Shown here piece after piece: positions 34,254 through 43,922 of a DNA stretch of 64,000 bases. The stretch is taken from positions 42,266 through 106,265 of the forward strand of contig CANLRN010000009.1 in assembly GCA_947493495.1 (NCBI GenBank). Reading direction: 5' to 3'. The translations under genes were made by a program, and so were the position numbers. Each line of letters opens with the position of its first letter. The first letter of the stretch is position 1. The notes under the pieces are model-generated. The model saw only the letters and a program-made list of their open reading frames with translations, was not told the DNA's origin and ran no database searches. The stretch comes from an uncultured Aquimarina sp. Lineage in GTDB: Bacteria > Bacteroidota > Bacteroidia > Flavobacteriales > Flavobacteriaceae.

Positions 34254-34700
34254 ATGAAAAGTATATTTACTATTGCTTTATTAATGGTTACCATAAATTT
34301 CTACGGGCAAGACACAAAGCGTATCAGCTTTTTAGATTTAGTAGGAAATCATATACAAGTCCCCAGAGGATGTCAAGCACAATCAGAATATGAATTATTA
34401 GCCTGTAATGGAACTTCTATCAAATGGTCTTATTATAGTGATGATATGTTGTCTGCTGTTTTTGATGCTACTATAGATGCTTTTGGCGCTGATAATTCAT
34501 CCAAAACCGAAGTTGTATTCACCTCCTTTGGATCTAAATTAACAGGTTATAAATTTAAGTCTGGAACTACTTTTCAGTATTTTCTAAAAGGTACCATTAA
34601 GGATCAGCCACTTATGATAAATCTTGGAACTCCTATGGATATCTCTAATTCAGAAAATTTAGATGGAGTTTTAAAACTTGTTTTCGAGAAAGTAGGATAG
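34254..34700 (+). CDS. Hypothetical secreted protein (ORF track start at 34176, but signal peptide begins at 34254)
   Basis: MKSIFTIALLMVTINFYGQD signal peptide begins at internal Met. Confidence 0.6.
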   Translation: MKSIFTIALLMVTINFYGQDTKRISFLDLVGNHIQVPRGCQAQSEYELLACNGTSIKWSYYSDDMLSAVFDATIDAFGADNSSKTEVVFTSFGSKLTGYKFKSGTTFQYFLKGTIKDQPLMINLGTPMDISNSENLDGVLKLVFEKVG

Positions 34701-34823
34701 ACAACCTCTTTTCCTTTATTTTTTAGACGATAACACGCAGCTATTTATTAATAGCCTAGACTCTTATATCCTTTTTTAAAATAATTCTGTTATTTTTGAT
34801 ATTAGGTTTTTAAATCTATACGC

Positions 34824-35267
34824 ATGAAATCACTTTTTGAAGAAGCTGCAAAAGCAGAAATACAAGATCGTATTGAACAATTATCTGATACTAGAAATCC
34901 TACTTGGGGAAAAATGAATGCATCGCAGATGTTGCATCACTGCCAATTTCCTCTAAAAGTTGCTTTGAAAAAAGAGCACCCAAGTATGAAGCCTAATTTT
35001 CTTGCAAAATTATTTTTCAAAAAATCCATGTATAACGACAAGCCATGGAAAAAAAATCTCCCTACACTTTCTAAGTTTAAAGTGCCCGATCAAAAGAATT
35101 TTAATACTGAGAAGGAGGCGTTACTTACCTTAATACAAGAATTCTCTGAAAAGAAAAATGTAACTTCTTGGGATCCTCATCCTATGTTTGGTACATTTAC
35201 TGGAGAGCAATGGGGTAAAATGCAGTATAAACATCTGGATCACCACCTCCGACAATTTAATGTATAA
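34824..35267 (+). CDS. DUF1569/DinB-like protein
   Basis: WGKMNASQMLHHCQFPL... FTGEQWGKMQYKHLDHHLRQF. Confidence 0.75.
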   Translation: MKSLFEEAAKAEIQDRIEQLSDTRNPTWGKMNASQMLHHCQFPLKVALKKEHPSMKPNFLAKLFFKKSMYNDKPWKKNLPTLSKFKVPDQKNFNTEKEALLTLIQEFSEKKNVTSWDPHPMFGTFTGEQWGKMQYKHLDHHLRQFNV

Positions 35268-35270
35268 CTA

Positions 35271-35876
35271 GTGTATCCACCTAAATATCATCAGGAATAT
35301 CGTCTGAAACACATAAAAAAAGTAGCCGAAACTTATCCTTTTGCTACTCTAATATCTGCAGAAGCAAACACTCCTTTTGTCACCCATACACCTCTTATAT
35401 TACATGGAGATAAACTGGTAGGTCACATCGATGCCAATAATCCGCATACAAAATTATTAAAAGAAAACTATCCAGTTACAGCTATTTTTCAAGGACCACA
35501 AACCTATATATCACCATCAATCTATACGACCAAACAATTGCCCACTTGGAACTATATTATTAGTCATGCTAAGGGAACTGTTTCGGAAATTGCAGACGCC
35601 ACAACTATCAAAAAATTCATGGTGACTATGACCGAGTTTTTAGAAACTCCAAATCAAAATTTTAAATTATCATTAGATGATCCAAAAATGGATAAATTGA
35701 TTCCATATATCCATTGTTTTGAAATTGAAATTGAACAGTGGGAAGGTAAATTTAAGCTGAGTCAAGATAAAGTTCCTGCAGATATCGAAAATGCAAAACA
35801 AGAGCTCATCAAAAATAACCAGAGAAGCATTGCAGATTTTGTGAATACATTATTCGAAAATCATTTTAACAAGTAA
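35271..35876 (+). CDS. PaiB-type FMN-binding negative transcriptional regulator (GTG start)
   Basis: MYPPKYHQ; THTPLILHGDKLVGHIDANNPH; YISPSIYTTKQLPTWNY. Confidence 0.88.
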   Translation: MYPPKYHQEYRLKHIKKVAETYPFATLISAEANTPFVTHTPLILHGDKLVGHIDANNPHTKLLKENYPVTAIFQGPQTYISPSIYTTKQLPTWNYIISHAKGTVSEIADATTIKKFMVTMTEFLETPNQNFKLSLDDPKMDKLIPYIHCFEIEIEQWEGKFKLSQDKVPADIENAKQELIKNNQRSIADFVNTLFENHFNK

Positions 35877-35886
35877 CTAGTTTCTA

Positions 35887-37239
35887 TTAAATCATATTTT
35901 TTACTTCCTCAAAATCCAATCCTCCATAATTTCCACTGCTCATAAGTAATAGAGCTGTATTAGAAAAATCTTTTTGATATAAATATTCTTTAAACTTCTC
36001 AGGCTGTGTATAAATGATAAGATCATTTCGATTGAATGCTTTTTCTATCTGCTGAGTAGAAACCGTATCTAATCGCTTAATTTTTACAGCCTCTGGAGAA
36101 TAAAAAACTACTGCCTCATCTGCTGCATTTAGTGTACCTTCATACTCCTTCAGGAATTCTGCAGTAAGACTACTGTAGGTATGTAGTTCTAGACAGGCTA
36201 TTAGTTGTCTGTTTTGATATTGTTCTTTTACCGCTCTTGTAGTAGCACTTACTTTTGAAGGACTATGCGCAAAATCTTTATAAGCTACAGAGGAGTTACT
36301 TTCTGCAATTTTTTCTAATCGTTTGGATGCACCTTTAAAAGAGGCTATAGCTTCATAAAAACCATCTTCATCGACACCCATATGCTGACATATCCATTTG
36401 GCTCCTGCTAGATTACTCAGATTATGTGCGCCAAAAACCTCGATAGGCATTTCTCCTTCTTGGGTTTCTAATAAGGTGGTACCATTTTCTACTCTATATT
36501 GTGGAGTAGTATAAGGTATCTTGCGGATTTGATTTTCAGAATTTTCTACTACACTAGCGACTGTGGTATCTTCTACGTTATATGTGATACTACCTCCACG
36601 TATTACAGAATCTACAAAGACCCGAAACTGTCCTACATAATTCTCAAAAGTTGGAAACACATTAATATGATCCCAAGCAATACCACTAAGCAAAGCAATA
36701 TTTGGTTTGTATAAATGAAATTTTGGTCGTCTGTCTATCGGAGAAGAAAGGTATTCATCGCCTTCTAGCACCATAAAATCATTTTCTTGGGTAAGGTGTA
36801 CCATCGTATCAAAACCTTCTAATTGGGCACCCACCATATAATCTACTTCCTTTTCGTGATAATGTAATACATGTAAAATCATAGAAGTAATGGTTGTCTT
36901 CCCATGAGAACCTCCAATCACTACACGTGTTTTGTTTTTGGATTGCTCATATAGAAATTCTGGATAAGAATATATGGTGATTCCCAGCTCTTGAGCCTTC
37001 TTTAATTCTGGATTGTCTTGCTTTGCATGCATTCCTAATATGATCGCATCAATAGCTGCAGTAATTTTTTCAGGAAACCAGCCAAAACTATCAGGTAGCA
37101 ACCCATAACGACTTAATCTAGATTTTGAAGGCTCGAAAATCACATCATCACTACCAGTTACCTCATCCCCTTTTTGATGCAATGCCATCGCTAGATTATG
37201 CATTGCGCTACCTCCTATTGCTATAAAATGTACACGCAT
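35887..37239 (-). CDS. mpl: UDP-N-acetylmuramate:L-alanyl-gamma-D-glutamyl-meso-diaminopimelate ligase-like Mur ligase
   Basis: MRVHFIAIGGSAMHNLAMALHQKGDEVTGSDD; GSHGKTTITSMI. Confidence 0.88.
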   Translation of the reverse strand: MRVHFIAIGGSAMHNLAMALHQKGDEVTGSDDVIFEPSKSRLSRYGLLPDSFGWFPEKITAAIDAIILGMHAKQDNPELKKAQELGITIYSYPEFLYEQSKNKTRVVIGGSHGKTTITSMILHVLHYHEKEVDYMVGAQLEGFDTMVHLTQENDFMVLEGDEYLSSPIDRRPKFHLYKPNIALLSGIAWDHINVFPTFENYVGQFRVFVDSVIRGGSITYNVEDTTVASVVENSENQIRKIPYTTPQYRVENGTTLLETQEGEMPIEVFGAHNLSNLAGAKWICQHMGVDEDGFYEAIASFKGASKRLEKIAESNSSVAYKDFAHSPSKVSATTRAVKEQYQNRQLIACLELHTYSSLTAEFLKEYEGTLNAADEAVVFYSPEAVKIKRLDTVSTQQIEKAFNRNDLIIYTQPEKFKEYLYQKDFSNTALLLMSSGNYGGLDFEEVKNMI

Positions 37240-37540
37240 GTTTATTCTTTAATTCTTTTAATTCTGATGAGTAAATATAAAGTTAATTGCCAAATTATAA
37301 ATACTATTTCTTAATAACTACATCTCTTTTTAGTATTTTATCACAACTATATTTTTTTCTTAAAATGAGCATATACTCAATAAAGAAACCTATACACTAA
37401 TCAAAACAACTATTTAACTAAAATATCATTGTAATTATGTAGTTTTATATAGTTATTTATCCTATTAATATGAAGACCTAGAATACAGAAATTACTATTA
37501 CTATTACTATATCTAGGCATGTCAATAAAATTGTTCTCCA

Positions 37541-40500
37541 ATGAAAAAATATCATTATATACTTATACTAATTTTTATTCTTAATCTCAGTACTATGATT
37601 GCTCAAGAAAACTACGCTAGTGATTGGAAAAAAGTAGAGAATTTTGACAAAGAAGGCTTACCTAAATCAGCTTTAGATATCGTGAAATCTATATATATCA
37701 AAGCAAAAAAAGATAACAATACAAATCAGGTTACCAAAGCCTTTATTCACAAAGCAAAATACAACTTGGTTCTAGAAGAAAATGCACAATTAACTATCAT
37801 CAAAGAGTTAAAAGAAGAGATTAAAAACAGTGTTTTTCCTAGTAGAAATATTTTAGAAAATATTTTAGCAAATCTGTATTGGCAATACTTTAAGGAAAAC
37901 CGATGGAAATTCTATAACAGAACTAAAACTTCTGAAAAAGTAGATCAAGAAGATTTTAGAACCTGGGATCTAGAAACGCTATTTACAGAGATTCATTTGT
38001 ATTACCAAAAATCACTTCAGAATGGAGTTTTGGCACAACAAACAGATCTTACTAAATTTAACGATATTCTTAGTCAGGAAATAGGTTCTAAAATATACAG
38101 ACCCACGCTATATGACTTTTTATCCCATAATGCGCTTAATTTCTACAAAACTTCTGAGACAAATATCACCAAACCAGCATATGCTTTTGAGATTGATAGC
38201 CCAGAATACCTAAAAGAAAGTGAAGCGTTTTCTCGACAGAAGATTACCACACAAGATTCGTTATCACTACAATTTCATGCATTAAAGATATACCAAGATC
38301 TAATTAATTTTCATAAAAGAGATAAACAACCTGATGCATTAGTTGAGGTAAGTATTGAGCGCTTAAGTTTTGTAAGCGATAATGCCACTTTTTCTGATAA
38401 ACAAACTGTATTACTAGAGACATTGCTTGCTGAAAAACAAAAGTACAGCAAGAGCCCTTCTTCTACCCTGTATGATTATGAAATTGCCAATCTTTATCGA
38501 AAACGAGCAAGTACTTATATTCCTAAAGAGAATGAAACCTATCGATGGGAATTAAAAAAATCACTTGAAGTCTGTGAACTTGCTATTTCAAAATTTCCCG
38601 ACTCCAGAGGTGCAAAAAATTGCATGGCTCTTAAAGAACAGATTCTAAACAGTACTATTAATTCAATTACACTAGAAAAATACATCTCTATAGAGAAACC
38701 TTCAAAAATTTTAGTAGACTATAAAAACCTGAATACGCTTTATTTTAAAATACTGAAAATAAATCAAAACCAATTAAAATTACTTCAGGAAAAGTATCGT
38801 AAAAATGAACAAGTAGAATTTCTAAACAAACTTACCGAGGTAACAAATTGGAGAGCTTCTTTAACTAATGAAGAAGATTACCAAGATCATAGTATAGAAA
38901 TCACCGTACCTCCATTACCACAAGGAGGATATCTTATAGTAGGCACTATCACCAAAGATCTTACTGAGCAGCATACGTTTTCCTTTGGTGACCTTCAGGT
39001 AACTGATCTCACCTTATTAGAAAGCAAAACACCAAAAGAAACTAAATTTCAGGTAGTTAATAGAAATAATGGCACACCTGTTCCTAATGCACGTATTCAT
39101 CTTACTACCGATAGTCGCAGAAATAGCCTTAATAGAACGATCACTACAAATGAAAAAGGGGAAGCTTCTTTTAGTAAAAATGGTAATTATTACGATGTAT
39201 TGGCCACAGTAAGCAGTGGAGCAGATAAAGCATTTTTTGAAGGTTTTTATATCAATCAATATGCTAATCGAAACACTACCGATACTAAAACACGATATAC
39301 CACTTTCTTATTTACTGATAGAAGTATGTATCGACCTGGACAAACAGTATATTTTAAAGGAATTATGATGGAGTCTATTGGCAAAGAAGATCCAAAAGTA
39401 ACACCCAGAAAACAGACCTTTGCTAAACTAATAGATGTAAATGGGCAAGAAATAAAAAATATAAATTTTACTACTAATGAGTATGGTTCTTTTGCTGGAG
39501 AATTTATAGTACCTTCTTCTGGTCTTACTGGCAATTATACGATTCAGACTCATAACTATAGTAGTACCTCTATCTCTGTAGAAGAATATAAACGACCTAA
39601 GTTCGAAACTACATTTAAACCCGTTACAGAAACCTATAAGGTACATGATGATATCAAACTCACAGGTACAGCGATCGCATATGCCGGAAGCAACATTACA
39701 GAGGCCAAGGTAGTATATCAAGTACACAGAAAAGTACAATATCCCAGATGGTGTTATTGGTTTCCTAGGTATACAGTAGAATCACAAGAAATCACTCACG
39801 GAGAAACTAAAACTGATGCTGCTGGTGAATATTCTATCACATTTACTGCCCTACCTGATAAAAATGTTTCTAAAAACAACCAACCTATTTTTAATTATGA
39901 AGTAACCGCAGATGTTATTGACATTAATGGCGAAACCAGAAGCGCAACCACACTGGTTAATGTAGGATACCATGCCTTAACAGCCACTATGAGTATCTCT
40001 GATAAGATTGACAAAACCAAAAAAGATAACCCACTTAATATCACTACCAGAAACTTAAATAATGAATTCGTAGCAAATACTGGAACTATCAAAATTTTTA
40101 AACTTCAATCTCCTGAATATATATTACGGTCACGACCTTGGAAAGCTCCAGATTATACTGGTTTGACCAAAGAAGAATTCAAAAAGCTATTTCCTCACGA
40201 TTCGTATCAAAATGAAGATGATTATAGAAATTGGAAAAAAGGAGAATTAGTATTAGAAAAGAAATATGATACTCAAGAAACAAAAACTCAAAAGAAAGGA
40301 AACCAACAAATAGACTTAGGAAACATTAAAAAATGGCCATCTGGCAACTATGTTATAGAATTAAACACCAAAGATAAGTTTGGTCAGGAGGTAAAAGATA
40401 TTAAATACATAGCTGTTTTTGATCAATCTGATAAAAAGATAGCAGATCATAAGATATTCGAAATTACTACAGATAAAGTTTCTTATAAAATAGGAGACGA

Positions 40501-43500
40501 AGTACTCCTAAAAGTGAGTTCAGCTTCAGAAAATGTAACTATTACACTCGATATAGAAAAGAATCATAAAATTATTGAAACCAAACTAATCAAGTTATCA
40601 AACAATAGTCAAACAATAAAAATACCTGTAAACAAAGAAGATCTAGGGGGATTTGCTGTAACCTATAGTCTGGTGAATTATAATGATCATAAAAATGGTG
40701 TATTGCCCATAGCAGTGCCTTATGAACCAACTGAGTTGAGCATAGAGACTAACTCCTTTAGAGACAAACTACAACCTGGACAAGAAGAAACCTGGAGTTT
40801 TACCATTAAAGGGCCAAAAGGAGACAAGGTTACCGCAGAATTATTAGCGAGTATGTATGATGCATCTTTGGATCAATTTAAAACACACAATTGGTATTTT
40901 AACCCCATAAATAGACCTGTATACTATTCTTATGCAAATAGAAAAGGAAACAGTAGTTTTAAGAAAACAGATTTTAGAGTATTCAATATTGATCAAATAA
41001 ACACAGGGATTACCCTACAAAGATATGATCAATTAAACTGGTTTGGGTTGTATTTTGGCAATTCATATTATGGTGTCAATAAACTAGAGGGAAGAACACG
41101 TGGATTACGACGGATGAGTAAATTTGCTCCTGCTCCAATGCCAGCTATGGAGATGGAATCTGTAAGAGAAGAAGATGAAGCTCAGCTAGATGAAGCAGCT
41201 TCTGTCCCTAGTAAAAAAAGAGACTCCGCTGATGTATCTGATACAGAAGAAAAAAAGAAAAAAACAGAATCTACATTAGGAGGTGTCAAAATTCGAAAAA
41301 ATCTACAGGAAACAGCATTCTTCTTCCCGCAGTTAACTACGGATACAGAAGGGAATGTGAGTTTTAATTTTACTGCGCCTGAAGCGTTGACTAAATGGAA
41401 ATTACAATTAGTCGCGCATACCAAAGAATTACATGCTGCAACTACTACTTTAGAAACAGTAACTCAAAAAGAATTAATGATCCTACCTAACCCTCCTCGA
41501 TTCTTAAGAGAAGGAGATAAAATTGTATTCAGTTCTAAGGTGTCTAATATTTCTACAAAAGATCTTACTGGAGTAATCGAATTGCAATTAACCGATGCGC
41601 TTACAGGAAAATCTATCGATTCTGATTTACAAAACACCAATATTCGTCAGGATTTTTCAGTAAAAGCTGCGGGTAATACTAATATATCTTGGGCGCTTCA
41701 GATTCCAGATCATATTCAGACTGTACAATACAAAATTGTAGCTAAAGCTGGTGATTTTTCTGATGGAGAACAAAATGCATTGGCCGTATTATCCAATCGA
41801 ATGTTAGTCACAGAAACCCTGCCGATGTGGATTCGCTCTAATCAGACCAAAACATTTACACTTGATAAACTGAAGCAAAACACTTCTACAACCTTAAAAA
41901 ATCATAAGCTCACCTTAGAGATGACCTCTAATCCAGCTTGGTATGCAGTACAAGCACTGCCATATTTAATGGAATATCCACATGAATGTGCTGAACAGAC
42001 TTTCTCTAGATATTATGCTAATTCATTAGCTAGTCATATCGCAAATGCTAATCCCCGAATACAAGAAGTATTTAAGCAATGGAAAAATACAGATGCTTTA
42101 CTCAGTAATCTGGAGAAAAATCAAGAATTAAAATCCTTAATTATACAAGAAACTCCATGGTTACGAGATGCGCAAAGCGAAACAGAGCAGAAGAAACGTA
42201 TTGCACTACTTTTTGATTTGAATAAGATGAATAATGAATTGCAAGCAGCTTTAAATAAATTACAGCAAATGCAATTTGGTTCAGGGGCTTTTCCTTGGTT
42301 TAAGGGAGGTAGAGAAAACAGGTATATCACGCAACATATTGCTGCAGGTTTTGGACACTTACAAAAACTAGGGGTTACAGAGTATGATAGCAATACGCAA
42401 AATATGCTTCAGAGAGCAGTTCGATATTTAGATCAAGAATTCATAAAAGAATATGAAGAACTTAAAAAATATTGCGAGCTAAATAAACTTGATATTAATA
42501 AGGATTATCTAAGCTATACACAGGTTCACTATCTATATATGCGTAGTTTCTTTACAGGTATTAAGCGAACAAATAAAACTAATGAAGCCTGGGCTTATTA
42601 CTTAGGACAATCAAAAAAGTATTGGTTAGATAGAAGTTTATATGCTCAAGGAATGCTAGCATTGATACTACACAGAAATGATGAATCCTCTACTGCTACT
42701 AAGATTATTCGATCCTTAGATGAAAAAAGCATCACTAGTGAGGAATTGGGTATGTATTGGAAATCAAACACAGCCAGTTGGTATTGGTATCAGGCGCCTA
42801 TCGAAACACAGGCACTTATGATCGAGGTGTTTTCTGAGATCGAAAAAGAACCTAAAAAGACAGAAATTGTTGATAATCTTAAGGTTTGGTTATTAAAAAA
42901 CAAGCAAACTAATCGTTGGCAAACGACAAAAGCCACTACAGAAGCTATTTATGCTTTACTATTACAAGGTAGTGATTGGTTATCCATAACAGATATGGTA
43001 GAAATTGTATTAGGAGATCAGAAAATTGACCCCAGCCAGATAGAAGATGTAAAAGTAGAAGCTGGAACAGGGTATTTTAAAACCTCTTGGAATGGTAGCC
43101 ATATAAAACCCAATATGGCCACTGCCAAAATCACTAAAAAAGGAAAAGGCATTGCCTGGGGAGCATTATACTGGCAGTATTTCGAAGATCTGGATAAGAT
43201 CACTTCTGCAAAAACTCCTCTACAATTAAAGAAAAAATTATTCTTAAAAAAGAATACGGATACTGGAGAAGAAATCACTGAAATCACAGACAAAAGTAAA
43301 CTCCAATTAGGTGACTTAATTAGAGTTCGAATTGAATTAAGAGCTGATCGCGCCATGGAATTCGTACATATGAAAGATATGCGAGCCTCTGGATTAGAAC
43401 CCATCAATGTATTGTCTCAATACAAATATCAAGATGGATTAGGGTATTATGAAAGTACTAAAGATGCTGCAACTAATTTCTTCTTTGACTACTTACCAAA

Positions 43501-43639
43501 AGGAGTCTATGTTTTTGAATATGACCTAAGAGTAAATAACAAAGGTGATTTCTCTAATGGGATTACTACCATACAGAGTATGTATGCTCCAGAGTTTAGT
43601 AGTCACTCAGAAGGTGTTAGAATCAATATTACTGAATAA
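37541..43639 (+). CDS. Alpha-2-macroglobulin family protein, thioester-containing (paralog 1)
   Basis: Signal peptide; MG2-like TDRSMYRPGQTVYFKG; A2M domain KNLQETAFFFPQLTTDTEGNVSFNFTAPEALTKWK; thioester motif ECAEQTF; 2032 aa. Confidence 0.95.
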   Translation: MKKYHYILILIFILNLSTMIAQENYASDWKKVENFDKEGLPKSALDIVKSIYIKAKKDNNTNQVTKAFIHKAKYNLVLEENAQLTIIKELKEEIKNSVFPSRNILENILANLYWQYFKENRWKFYNRTKTSEKVDQEDFRTWDLETLFTEIHLYYQKSLQNGVLAQQTDLTKFNDILSQEIGSKIYRPTLYDFLSHNALNFYKTSETNITKPAYAFEIDSPEYLKESEAFSRQKITTQDSLSLQFHALKIYQDLINFHKRDKQPDALVEVSIERLSFVSDNATFSDKQTVLLETLLAEKQKYSKSPSSTLYDYEIANLYRKRASTYIPKENETYRWELKKSLEVCELAISKFPDSRGAKNCMALKEQILNSTINSITLEKYISIEKPSKILVDYKNLNTLYFKILKINQNQLKLLQEKYRKNEQVEFLNKLTEVTNWRASLTNEEDYQDHSIEITVPPLPQGGYLIVGTITKDLTEQHTFSFGDLQVTDLTLLESKTPKETKFQVVNRNNGTPVPNARIHLTTDSRRNSLNRTITTNEKGEASFSKNGNYYDVLATVSSGADKAFFEGFYINQYANRNTTDTKTRYTTFLFTDRSMYRPGQTVYFKGIMMESIGKEDPKVTPRKQTFAKLIDVNGQEIKNINFTTNEYGSFAGEFIVPSSGLTGNYTIQTHNYSSTSISVEEYKRPKFETTFKPVTETYKVHDDIKLTGTAIAYAGSNITEAKVVYQVHRKVQYPRWCYWFPRYTVESQEITHGETKTDAAGEYSITFTALPDKNVSKNNQPIFNYEVTADVIDINGETRSATTLVNVGYHALTATMSISDKIDKTKKDNPLNITTRNLNNEFVANTGTIKIFKLQSPEYILRSRPWKAPDYTGLTKEEFKKLFPHDSYQNEDDYRNWKKGELVLEKKYDTQETKTQKKGNQQIDLGNIKKWPSGNYVIELNTKDKFGQEVKDIKYIAVFDQSDKKIADHKIFEITTDKVSYKIGDEVLLKVSSASENVTITLDIEKNHKIIETKLIKLSNNSQTIKIPVNKEDLGGFAVTYSLVNYNDHKNGVLPIAVPYEPTELSIETNSFRDKLQPGQEETWSFTIKGPKGDKVTAELLASMYDASLDQFKTHNWYFNPINRPVYYSYANRKGNSSFKKTDFRVFNIDQINTGITLQRYDQLNWFGLYFGNSYYGVNKLEGRTRGLRRMSKFAPAPMPAMEMESVREEDEAQLDEAASVPSKKRDSADVSDTEEKKKKTESTLGGVKIRKNLQETAFFFPQLTTDTEGNVSFNFTAPEALTKWKLQLVAHTKELHAATTTLETVTQKELMILPNPPRFLREGDKIVFSSKVSNISTKDLTGVIELQLTDALTGKSIDSDLQNTNIRQDFSVKAAGNTNISWALQIPDHIQTVQYKIVAKAGDFSDGEQNALAVLSNRMLVTETLPMWIRSNQTKTFTLDKLKQNTSTTLKNHKLTLEMTSNPAWYAVQALPYLMEYPHECAEQTFSRYYANSLASHIANANPRIQEVFKQWKNTDALLSNLEKNQELKSLIIQETPWLRDAQSETEQKKRIALLFDLNKMNNELQAALNKLQQMQFGSGAFPWFKGGRENRYITQHIAAGFGHLQKLGVTEYDSNTQNMLQRAVRYLDQEFIKEYEELKKYCELNKLDINKDYLSYTQVHYLYMRSFFTGIKRTNKTNEAWAYYLGQSKKYWLDRSLYAQGMLALILHRNDESSTATKIIRSLDEKSITSEELGMYWKSNTASWYWYQAPIETQALMIEVFSEIEKEPKKTEIVDNLKVWLLKNKQTNRWQTTKATTEAIYALLLQGSDWLSITDMVEIVLGDQKIDPSQIEDVKVEAGTGYFKTSWNGSHIKPNMATAKITKKGKGIAWGALYWQYFEDLDKITSAKTPLQLKKKLFLKKNTDTGEEITEITDKSKLQLGDLIRVRIELRADRAMEFVHMKDMRASGLEPINVLSQYKYQDGLGYYESTKDAATNFFFDYLPKGVYVFEYDLRVNNKGDFSNGITTIQSMYAPEFSSHSEGVRINITE
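41987..41998 (+). other. Thioester motif C-A-E-Q of A2M paralog 1 (codons 1483-1486)
   Basis: tgt gct gaa cag, in frame. Confidence 0.9.
43364..43618 (+). repeat. 255-bp direct repeat copy A (3' end of A2M paralog 1), 3 mismatches versus 50202-50456
   Basis: Manual alignment of both 3' ends. Confidence 0.95.
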
Positions 43640-43663
43640 AAAACTCTTCCTCTAATATATATA

Positions 43664-43826
43664 ATACGATTTACGAATAAAAATTTCGCATCTAATGACA
43701 TTCTTTTTCTACTATATTTTCTTCATAAAATGAAACAATAGCTATGGCTATTCTTTAATTTGATTCATCAATCTAGCGAAAAATCCTTGCCATTATTTTT
43801 ACTAAATTCTCATCCGTAAATCGTAT
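43664..43826. repeat. Hairpin-type intergenic repeat element, copy 1 (163 bp; 12-bp perfect terminal inverted repeats ATACGATTTACG/CGTAAATCGTAT, apex AATAGC-TATG-GCTATT at 43737-43752)
   Basis: Inverted repeats read directly; homologous to element at 52100-52260. Confidence 0.85.
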
Positions 43827-43922
43827 AATATCAACTTCCCTAACTCAAAACACTATTTCCCTAATTCTATGTTTTATAGAATATATGTATTGAAGTACTT
43901 AGCATTAATAAACTAAGTAACT

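Noticed and set aside
39017-43407. Several antisense ORFs of 60-130 aa within the A2M genes
   Set aside because: Low-complexity antisense translations without signal for coding; expected by chance opposite long AT-rich genes.
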